Assembly: GCA_021234155.1 (NCBI GenBank)
Contig: JAJEKV010000002.1
Span: forward strand, 14,111,428-14,175,427
DNA from: Isoetes taiwanensis
Lineage: Eukaryota > Streptophyta > Lycopodiopsida > Isoetales > Isoetaceae
DNA length: 64,000 nt
Direction: 5' to 3'
Part shown: positions 56,051 to 64,000 of the stretch, one piece after another
Layout of the letters: every line of letters starts with the position of its first letter
How positions within the stretch are numbered: the stretch's first letter is position 1
The notes under the pieces: model-generated
The model's database searches: none
What the model was told of the DNA's origin: nothing
What the model saw: only the letters and a program-made list of their open reading frames with translations
Made by a program: the position numbers and the translations under genes

Positions 56051-57995
56051 ATGTTTAATATAGACGGTGCACGCAATGCCGCCTGGCAGACACCCTCAAA
56101 CGCCAGTCGGTTAACACCCGAACAAGAATTGATGTTTGATGAAAAGACGGTTAGGGCGAATTACGTGCCTACGCCTTGCATGCTAACCCACCACAAAGAT
56201 ATACAACAGGATGCACCGGAGTTACCTCCGTTGCCGCCTAGTCCACCTACACAAAAAGTAGCCCCCACCACGAACCAAATCCCTGCACTGTGCAAAGAGG
56301 TCCCACTCTAAACGCCGACGAGCTCCTCTAGAGACAAAGTGCCACCTCCTCAAAGTCCGCCACTTCAAGTCATCCGAATCATCCGCATCATCCGGTGGCC
56401 ACGCATAAGCGCCCGAGATAAGGAGTACCGCGAAGACAGTGGATACAACCATAACCAAAGATATGGAAGAATAGGAAATTGGCCCAGTTTGATGGGAAAT
56501 CTAGAGGCGGCTTGAATGCCGAATCCTGGCTGGACGAAATGAAGGAGTTCGGCAGGTCCTATGGTATGACAGAGAAGGATACAGGAAAGGTTGCCACCAC
56601 AAACCTTACCGGAGCTGCCCGTATTTGGTGGAAGGGCTATGCGAGCCAAACATCCGGGCGAGGAGTAGATGCAACTTCGTAAAGTTTGCCAAGGCCTTCA
56701 AATCGCATTATGTGCCTCGTGCACATAAATGCCAAATGATCCGACTTTTTGTGGTTGGAGCGAAGAGAGTATGTCCGCATGGCTTACACGGATGAGTTTA
56801 TGCCGAGACCGTATGTACCGGTATGAATGAGAAAAGGGCAGTGGAGGGCTATATTGAGGGTTTGGCACCATCAATCAAACGGATGGTTAAGGCCATCGAC
56901 CCGAAATCGGTTGCAGAAGCCGAGGCTAAAGCATTGAGCCTCGAGGAGGACATACCAAGGAATCGAGATCCGCCCCCCTGCTCCTTACTCGCAGCCACGG
57001 CCGTCCACACCTTACAAACCCCGCTCTCCAAGTCCGGGCCCCTCACGTAACTCTTACGGTCGCCAGGAGAAGAAAGTCGCTTTTAGCACGCCAGATAAGC
57101 AGAGCAATGCTGGTAAGGAAGTTCGAAACCTCTTACAGTCCATTCCTAAAGAGGCCAGAGAACAGCTCCGCAAGGATAAGGCATGTTATAGGTGTATGAG
57201 GCCTGGACACTTCATGCAGAATTGCCCATATGTTACCCAGACTGCCCAGCTGGCCATGGCCGACCTTGACTGGGACGATATTGAGTCAACATTACCGCCG
57301 GCGAGGGGACGCCCCCGGTACATTCACGGTCGCGCCTCATATCCTTGCAGCTATAGAAACCGGGTAATGCCGAAAGTCGGGCTTTGCCATTTCCACCATA
57401 GGCCAAGTAGACAGTAAGCCTTTTGTAATTCTTATGGATACGGGGAGTACACATAATTTTGCTTCTCCTAGAATGGCCCAGGTCCTACAAGTGGAAACCC
57501 TAAGGTCACGACCGAGACCTGTCACTTTAGCCAGTGGTAAGGTTAGACATACTCATGGTCGTCGCATCAACCTTAAGATGCAGTTGCCAGGCGCACCAGT
57601 TGCTATGGGTGCCGAGTTAATGGATATTGGCAAATATGACCTCATTGTTGGAATGGAATTTTTGGCATCTGCAAAAGCCAACATAGACTGCGAAAAGAGA
57701 GAAGTTACCTTCAACGCAGCTAATGGAGCCCGCGTAACTATAAAAGGTGAACCATTCAACCCTATCATGCAGTCTATGTCCATTCGACAGTTAGATAAAG
57801 CTATACGCAAGCAAAAGCTCCTCTGCGTTATTAGACTTGCTTCCATTGAGTCAGATGCTAAGCAAAATCAAGTAATCAACACCTTGCCACGGGGGATTGC
57901 CAGTATTCTCCATGAATTTAGCGATCTTTTCCCAGACGAGATCCAGAAGCTTCCTCCTTTTAGAGGGGTAGAATGTGAGATAGCTTTCACACTGA
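56051..57995 (+). pseudogene. Gypsy retrotransposon gag, protease and start of RT (truncated)
   Basis: In order: a Pro-rich leader (56051-56311); a capsid region with KFDGKSRGGLNAESWLDEMK (about 56485) and ATTNLTGAARIWWKGYA (about 56595-56650); YVPVMNEKRAVEGYIEGLAP-like sequence (56810-56870); KSVAEAEAKALSLEED; and a nucleocapsid zinc knuckle CYRCMRPGHFMQNC (about 57184-57225). Then comes an aspartic protease with DTGSTHNFASP (57437) and LIVGMEFLASAKANIDC (about 57640-57690), and the RT N-terminal PPFRGVECEIAFTLTP (about 57955-57998). Several stops and shifts lie in gag; the protease frame (57434-57995) is open. The pol gene is cut at about 57998 by unrelated T-rich sequence, so RT, RNase H and integrase are missing. 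Confidence 0.9.
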
Positions 57996-57998
57996 CCC

Positions 57999-58680
57999 CA
58001 ATTTTTGGTCCACAGTTGTTTTTTAGTTGTACGGAAGTGTTGTTTTATGCCAAAAACAACACCAAAATGGCCCCAAAAGTCCACGTGGCCCGTTTATCCG
58101 GATTTGCACAAAGGGACAGTGGTTTTTGGCAAAAATTTCCCACCATGGTTTTTCTGGCTTTTTTTTTTTTTTTTCAACGTGTCTTTTTTTTACTATTGTT
58201 TTTAGCGAATTTTTGTCAATGTGTGGTTTTTTCTTGACTGTTGTTTTTGGTGGAGCCACACGTTGTTTGTCTTCTAAGTAACACACGTAGGTTTAGATAT
58301 TACTACACGTGAAAAATAAAACTACAACATCAAAATAGGATGGTTTTTAAAAAAAAATTACATGTTATTTAGCAAAGTACCACATGTGTTACTTAAAGCT
58401 AGCTATTATTTTTTATGCTATTAACTATTGTTTTTGTGAAATTAGGACATATAGAAAAGCATTATTATGACATGTTGAAAAAACGAGGTGTTGTTTCTAA
58501 TGTGCTTTTTAACCAATGAAATATTAACACGTGGCATACTTTTTTAAATTATAAAATATTATTTTAACTAATGAAATGTCAACACGTGGCACACAATAAA
58601 AAAAAATAGTATATACCAAAATTTAAAAGTCAAATATATCATAAATATATCATGAATTATTTATTGATTTTGTTTATTTT
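57999..58680. other. T-rich then AT-rich sequence, no gene
   Basis: 58000-58290 is rich in GTTGTTTTT and poly-T runs and is open in several frames for that reason. 58300-58680 has repeated AACACGTGGCAYAC motifs (about 58525 and 58579) and AT-rich spacers. The block interrupts the Gypsy RT, so its left edge is probably an insertion or deletion junction; no terminal repeat or target duplication was found. Confidence 0.5.
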
Positions 58681-58684
58681 AAAA

Positions 58685-58745
58685 TTAGGAAGCCTTTTGG
58701 GAATCGAACCCAAACAAACCCACAAGGCATAAAAATCCAAATTCT
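58685..58745 (-). mobile_element. tRNA-like B-box sequence, possible SINE
   Basis: On the minus strand GGTTCGATTCC (58710-58700) is a perfect RNA polymerase III box B, inside TTTGGGTTCGATTCCCAAAA, which forms its own small stem. A box A at normal distance upstream was not convincing. It may be a degenerate SINE head. Confidence 0.4.
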
Positions 58746-58755
58746 AAATTCTGAG

Positions 58756-58850
58756 TAATTTATATAAGAAGGTAATCTAGAAGATGAGGCTTGTTATTGT
58801 CACTAATTTATATAAGAAGGTAATCTAGAAGATGAGGCTTGTTATTGTTT
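58756..58850. repeat. 48-bp tandem duplication
   Basis: TAATTTATATAAGAAGGTAATCTAGAAGATGAGGCTTGTTATTGT is present at 58756 and again at 58804 with no visible difference. Confidence 0.95.
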
Positions 58851-59156
58851 TGGGAGAAAAACTCAGAAAACATAAGACAACACGTTGCCAATCTTTGCAT
58901 TATTTGAAACATTAAAATTCTATGGTTTGCCTATTATTAAATTAATAGACATCTAAGTGATGTACAAAATTGTCTGATTTTATAGGATCTGCGCCACCAT
59001 CCAATAGTACTGCTACAACACTTTCCTCTATGTATTCTGACCAAAAATAAATCTTGTAAGAAACTATAACAGAAACAAATTTCACAGGCAAACGTGGCTC
59101 TTTACCTTACATTCACAATATGAATCATATGTACAAAAAAATTTGGGGCCATGGCT

Positions 59157-59911
59157 TTACAAAGGTTGTTGGTACTTGTGGAAGATCAAGCGAGTGCTTT
59201 TGCCGTCGCCCACGTTCTCCTCTTCAAACAAAGATCTGGGCACCGGAATCAGATCATGTTTGCTGCAGCATTCGCATGGAAATGAGCACCTCTTCCACCA
59301 CATGGCCTCTATTTCTGATAACGTTTCCTGAATCGCTTGTTTTGCAAATTCATCATAAACACCCTGCTCCAACAAATAAATACTTATTTAGTCCTTAATC
59401 CCTTCATTAATTTGCAGCTTAGATCTTCCTAACTGCATCGGATTCAAATACTTACTCTAACTGCATCAGAAAGAGGTCCCCAGCGTTCCACTCTGTTATC
59501 TCCTTCAAATTAGAGTGGAAATATACCCATACCAAAGCCTTGTCTAGCTCTGCCAATCAAAACACTGTCTATTTAGAAATATTAAATCTGGATTTCCTTT
59601 GCAATTGAGGAGGTTTCAGATGATTACCAGGGTGTCTCTGAAGCAGAGCTTGATCGTCATGTCCGAAAGCTTCTAAAACCTGCAACGTGGTTTAATTTAG
59701 GATTCAATTTGTAGTCAACAAATCACAGTCTAGTTTTAGTGATCCTACCACTGGTAGCTCCTTTCTGAAGATGTAGAATCTGAACTTGGCTATGGCGTCT
59801 AGAAGCCAATGGCCCCCACTAATATGACAGTGGACATGTAGAGACATCTGGCCCTTTGCTTTTTTCTTTTCTGCAAGAACATCTCTGTAACCTGCTATAC
59901 CAGCCCATGAT
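59157..59911 (-). pseudogene. SGR: STAY-GREEN (chlorophyll a Mg-dechelatase) 3' exons with two frameshifts
   Basis: STAY-GREEN removes Mg from chlorophyll a in senescing plastids. Four minus-strand exons with GT/AG borders are visible: 59911-59749 (MSLHVHCHISGGHWLLDAIA, FYIFRKELPV), 59679-59628 (VLEAFGHDDQALLQRHP), 59549-59456 (ELDKALVWVYFHSN, then NRVERWGPLSDAVR) and 59363-59157 (GVYDEFAKQAIQETL and the family Cys motif CX3CXCC at CSFPCECC, then IPVP). Exon 1 reads GWYSRLQR in one frame and DVLAEKKKAKGQMS in another, a loss of two bases near 59883. Exon 3 needs one extra base near 59509. With both corrected, all exon phases agree. The 5' exons (transit peptide and first domain) are not identified. 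Sequencing error is an alternative to true decay. Confidence 0.9.
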
Positions 59912-60980
59912 CTGCAAATAAAATAATTTAAGCTCCAATACTAGCAGAAATCCCTTGCAAAACTCCAAGAACAGCTCGGCTCCTTTGCATGCTAAAAAAA
60001 GAGGGAGCAAAAGTGTCAGGTTTGAGGTTAAATCAGCTTAAATCAAAGATAAAAATAACAAGAAAGGGGTGAAACATCTCACGCCTTGGAAGCTTGAAGC
60101 TTCCATTTCGATCTTAATCCTGGTTTCGGAGTGGTCGTGACATCGAGCATTTACGGCAACATTGGATCTTTAGGCCTCCAAATTCTAGCTTTGATTTTTG
60201 AAGAATGAGCGCCATCGCCACCGAGAAAGGCCTACCATCGCCATCACCAAGAAGAAAGCCATCGACACCGCAGTTAGGCAAAGGTTTAGGGTAATCGGCA
60301 GGCAGGTAGCAAAGGCGAAGGACGTGTCGGCAAAGCATAAGGTAGGCGGGGAAAGTAGTAAACCAATAGGAACACACTACCAAGATCACCATCTCGACCG
60401 GCCCATCTCAACCAAATGGACCATTGTTTTCAACCATTTAATGGGGCATTTTTTTCCAACGTATTTTAATTCTCATCCTTATGATAGAAAGGGAAGGGGT
60501 CACTGCCAAATTTTGGCAGGGAAGGAGCCTTGTCGATAGCAATCCATTCCACGGGCTCCTGCATCGGCTAGAAGCATTTCCGTCAATAGGGATTTTAGCG
60601 ATGGCAGTGCTTGATTTTTTGGCACTTGGGAGCAATCTCTCTGCCGAATCGCAGGCGCCGCGCATATTCTTGCATTCACTCTTCTTTTGCAATGTGGAAT
60701 TCCTTATATGACAGGAACATGTGACCCTGGCCAGAAAAAAAAATGTTAGTGTCAGGTTGACGGCATCATGTGATGTGCCGGAGGATCTATTATAATGGCG
60801 CCCACGGATAGTACACTTAAGCCATGAAATATGCGCCATGCCAAAATAACGTTCCTTCTTGATCTGGTATAGGATAATTATAGGGAAAAGTCTGGCCTAT
60901 TTGAATAGGACTATCAGTTCCATAGCAGGGCCGAGCCACCATAGCCAATGCGAGTGCCAAAATAACAGTTCAATTTTTTT
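59912..60980. other. No gene identified upstream of STAY-GREEN
   Basis: The missing 5' exons of STAY-GREEN should lie here. A minus-strand segment at about 60037-59990 (ADLTSNLTL) faintly recalls the conserved stretch before the HCHISGGH exon, and MEASSFQGV at about 60106-60080 could start a leader, but neither is secure. A plus-strand frame at 60198-60539 is basic and of no known family. Confidence 0.4.
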
Positions 60981-60984
60981 TCCC

Positions 60985-61076
60985 CACTAAGGTGAAGAAA
61001 AAGATGTTCATGACCTTATAATTTTTTTTTCCACTAAGGTCAAGAAAAAATGTTCATGACCTTATAATGGGGAGGG
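60985..61076. repeat. 46-bp tandem duplication
   Basis: CCACTAAGGT(G/C)AAGAAAAA.ATGTTCATGACCTTATAAT at 60985 recurs at 61031, each copy preceded by a T run. Confidence 0.92.
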
Positions 61077-61079
61077 TAT

Positions 61080-62310
61080 CCTCATTTTAAAAAACTGGAT
61101 TTGCTATGTCACAGGAATTGGCTTCAATCTGTAGGGTGCATGCCATTCCCATTACTTGGTGGAAAAAGCGTGATGTTTCTTGGTTGATTGCTTTGAGCTA
61201 GGATAAACTGAAATTGTGGTACCATACAAAGATCAAGTGCTACATGACAAGCTCACTAGAAGACAAATCCAAGGTCGGACTTGGGCAATTTCTGAAGAAA
61301 GGAAAGGTGCCTTTTCCACAAAGGATGAAATTGGGTTAAATAAGGCCAAACAAATTTCGTCTCTACTTGCCACAAAGCAAAGCCAAGGGTTCGGAAGTCC
61401 CTAATAGGGATGCGCCAGAAGTAATTTCCTTTTCGATTTTACCTCAAACTTAATCATTTAAACTCATTTCAATCGTTGCATTTACATTAATTTCAATCAT
61501 CCTAGTTTATAAATGATGTCATACACAGCAATAGACATCAAGTAGATATTTCTATCTATATTAACTTGACCATTGAATTTATTTCGCAAATCACTATAGC
61601 AATACACTATTCATTTGGGAATGATGTAAACATTATAGCCGTGATACTTATCAATCAATCTACCTCCTATGCATGAATGCTATTCACTCATTATATATTT
61701 ACATGATTTTATCTTATTTTATAGGCCGGAATCTGGCGGTCTAGCAACCACCGAACATCCTTTGTACATATGTGCTCAGGTCTCATTTGGTCGGCATGAT
61801 TGAATCAAAAATGGCTCCAACCTGTTTCCTTCATTGGATCGAAAAACTTCAGGGATAAACCTTATATATTTAGACCATTAAAAGGTTTTCCCTAAGAAGT
61901 CTTTGCCTTGAAATATTAGGAACCTAGGTTAATCCAACCATCAACGTTTCAACCTAGATCATAACTTGTCCTTTTCTAGATTTCAATATCCAAATGTGCT
62001 CTCGCATCCGCTTATCCTATGTAGGATGTTCTTTCTGCTTCAAGTATTGCTGACAAATGATGAGCTTCTAGTCTTTCTATGTCACACATGCTCATTAGTT
62101 AAACTATGATATGAACCATATTTTATATTGCCATCTCACCATATCTTAAAACTTGAATGGAGAATATCATGTTATTTCCATAGATACTCCAAAATATTTG
62201 TAAAGAGCAGCCAAACAAGAATCATAAGTTTAAGTTCACGCCATATTCTTCTAGACCAAGTACTTGTAATGAGTGTCTAGTATAATAATGTTGCATGCGC
62301 AACAATTTGG
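61080..62310. other. No gene seen
   Basis: AT-rich intergenic sequence. The short plus frame at 61216-61404 has no recognisable feature. Confidence 0.55.
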
Positions 62311-62321
62311 GGTGGCCACCT

Positions 62322-62650
62322 AGGCTCAAACATGCTATGGTGACTCCAACATGCTATGCCGGCTCAACATGCCACCTAGTCTCCAACATGCCAAGGTGGC
62401 TCAAACATGCCACCTAGGCACCAACATGCCAAGGTGGCTCAAACATGCCACTTGGCTCCAACATGCCACCTAGGCTCCAACATGCCAAGGTGGCTCAAAC
62501 ATGCCATCTAGGCTCTAACATGCCACCTAGGCTCCAACATGCTATGGTGACTCCAATATGCCACGCGGGCTCCAACATGCCACCTAGGCTCCAACATGCC
62601 AAGGTGGCTCAGGCATGCCACCTAGGCTCAAGCATGCCACCTAGGCACTC
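62322..62650. repeat. Minisatellite with 19-bp unit
   Basis: About 17 copies of GGCTCCAACATGCCACCTA, alternating irregularly with the variant GGCTC(A/C)AACATGCCAAGGT. Because 19 is not a multiple of three, the repeat reads through all frames and yields a Pro/His/Met-rich artificial frame at 62445-62660. CCACCTAGG and CCAAGGTGG ends allow neighbouring units to pair. Confidence 0.93.
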
Positions 62651-62659
62651 CAAGTGGTG

Positions 62660-63180
62660 ACATGGCATGCCAAGTAAGCAAGGTCGAGTTTTGACTAGGC
62701 CAAAAATGAAAAGATGTCCATCTTTGGTCTTTTCATTGGGTGATGTTGGCAAATTTTGGGTGACATGGCTAGATGGTAGTGACGTGGACATGATGACTAG
62801 GACTTTATGCAAGAAATATGATAACCTTTCGAATTTTTGGTAGAGGAGTTTGGCAAGGGATAGAATAGAGGGATCTTGAAGAACTTAAAGCGCTGACACC
62901 CTTCCCCAAATCGAACTAGGCCAGGACTTTGTGCGGCTTCCTCACCAGAGGGGAGAGGCCAGACCCCAAGAGACGGACCTCATAAACATTGCCGAGACAG
63001 CCTTTCCTACCAACGCTCCTACAGGAGGGTAAACGACAATGCCCCCCTCCCCCAAACGCCTGGAGCTCGGTTTCCCTATTCGACCATTGAATCCGCCGTT
63101 CAAGTAACCTGCTTTGAGCACGTTCAAAAAAATCCAAGATCGGTCCAGGAGAACTTATCAAACCGCGAAGCGTCCTGCGG
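62660..63180. other. No gene seen
   Basis: A minus-strand frame at 63200-62916 is open for 94 codons but has no recognisable domain and lies next to a dispersed repeat. Confidence 0.5.
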
Positions 63181-63189
63181 TCGACCGTG

Positions 63190-63352
63190 TAGACACCCAA
63201 GTGTTTTGTCGTCCGGGCAGTACAAAGGCTCCGGAATGGAGATTTGACTTCGCCACGCCATCCGGAATGGTGAAATTACCCTAGGGACTAAGTTACACGG
63301 TCATTTTTGGCAACAAAAGAAACACGAACCCTCTACATGGGAGTGCAGCCAC
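63190..63352. repeat. Direct repeat, copy 1
   Basis: ACCGTGTAGACACCCAAGTG...CGGGCAGTACAAAGGCTCC...GAATGGAGATTTGACTTCGCCA...GAAATTACCCTAG...CACGAACCCTCTACATGG. Copy 2 is at 63804-63964 in the same orientation, about 614 bp downstream. Confidence 0.92.
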
Positions 63353-63803
63353 CTCTTAGGCCAATTGACTATGAACATGTTGGACATGAGCTACTTTGGC
63401 GCTTCTTAGAGAAGGGGCGGTCTTCTGCCCACGAAACTTGGTCCCCAGGGTAATGTCGACGTTTTGAGTCCATTGGCAGAGTCAGTTCATAGTTCCGGAG
63501 TGGGAGAGTCGCCCGTCCCGTGGTCGTGGTTCTTCTGAGAGGACCTTTGGGGCAAAATGCTTCCTGAAGGTTTTAAGGCTCCATCTTCTGGCATCAACAC
63601 CCTCCCTCTACTTGATGACATTGTGCAAGATCCTGGTCAAATCTGACTAGAATATGCCCTTCGAAACGTAAACCCTGTGTGTTGCTAGGTTATTGAAGGG
63701 TTTACATTATGGGGGTCGAGTTTTTTAGTCGGTTGCACTTGGGACATGGTCGAAGTCGCATTTGAAAACACGGAGCAATAGGAACTGACGGAATGGGGTT
63801 TGG

Positions 63804-63964
63804 ACCGTGTAGAAACCCAAGTGTTTTGTCATTCGGGCAGTACAAAGGCTCCTGAATGGAGATTTGACTTCGCCATGTTGTCCGAAACAGCGAAATTACC
63901 CTAGAGAGCAAGTTACACCTGGCCATTTTTTGCAAAAAAAATGTACCACGAACCCTCTACATGG
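63804..63964. repeat. Direct repeat, copy 2
   Basis: Matches 63190-63352 with scattered substitutions. The intervening sequence shows no coding gene. The pair may be part of a longer tandem array or two LTR-like ends; the right side runs off the window. Confidence 0.9.
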
Positions 63965-64000
63965 CAAAGATTCTCGCACCCTCCGCTAAGGCCAATTCAC

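Noticed and set aside
58005-58286. Frames on both strands next to the Gypsy fragment
   Set aside because: Low-complexity T-rich DNA open in several phases; no pol motif continues into it.
62445-62660. Pro/His/Met-rich 71-codon protein
   Set aside because: Product of the 19-bp minisatellite, which runs through all three frames.

Overview
The window reads as nuclear DNA of a land plant. The evidence is a STAY-GREEN (chlorophyll Mg-dechelatase) locus with plant introns, organelle-type pentatricopeptide repeat (PPR) proteins including one with a decayed DYW editing domain, and a dense mix of Copia, Gypsy, LINE, Helitron, PIF/Harbinger and small inverted-repeat elements. Intron-poor PLS/DYW PPR genes and heavy transposon decay suggest a seedless vascular plant, perhaps a fern. 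That placement is an inference; no species-diagnostic sequence was recognised.

Layout. 0-5 kb: an ACGT-rich degenerate repeat, a broken Copia pol, then the remains of a two-gene PIF/Harbinger element (DDE transposase tail on +, Myb/SANT-like gene on -). 5-6.3 kb: (CT)n and the 3' end of a LINE. 7.4-11.8 kb (-): a PPR-DYW pseudogene split by a 760-bp insertion with an 8-bp target duplication and abutting a P-class PPR fragment. 12-13.8 kb: foldback sequences and a 285-bp MITE with perfect 19-bp inverted ends. 13.8-15.6 kb (+): the best intact gene, a PPR protein with seven consecutive 31-residue S motifs. 15.86-22.73 kb: a large T-rich noncoding element made of two head-to-tail units, flanked by a perfect 9-bp repeat, holding a SINE and five hairpin repeats. 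24.06-25.60 kb: a complete small LTR element carrying only gag. 27.88-32.95 kb: a non-autonomous Helitron. 34.4-45.0 kb: LINE copies, the main one bounded by a 15-bp target duplication and carrying an internal 1.13-kb duplication and a 1.92-kb solo LTR. 45.7-47.9 kb: a non-autonomous LTR element whose internal region is a tandem array of hairpins. 48.5-50.2 kb: a relative of the solo LTR with possible gag remnants. 53-58 kb: decayed coding sequence, an intact unknown acidic ORF and a Gypsy gag-protease fragment. 59.2-59.9 kb (-): four exons of STAY-GREEN with two frameshifts. 60-64 kb: gene-poor, with a 19-bp minisatellite and a dispersed direct repeat.

Only the PPR gene at 13.8 kb looks like a working host gene. 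STAY-GREEN, PPR-DYW and the P-class PPR fragment appear to be pseudogenes. No operon-like or pathway grouping is visible; the order of features is explained by nested transposition. The most unusual signals are two families of tandem hairpins in which arm sequences differ between units while base pairing is kept (46.79-47.27 kb and 21.98-22.32 kb), and the T-rich tandem element that contains the second family.
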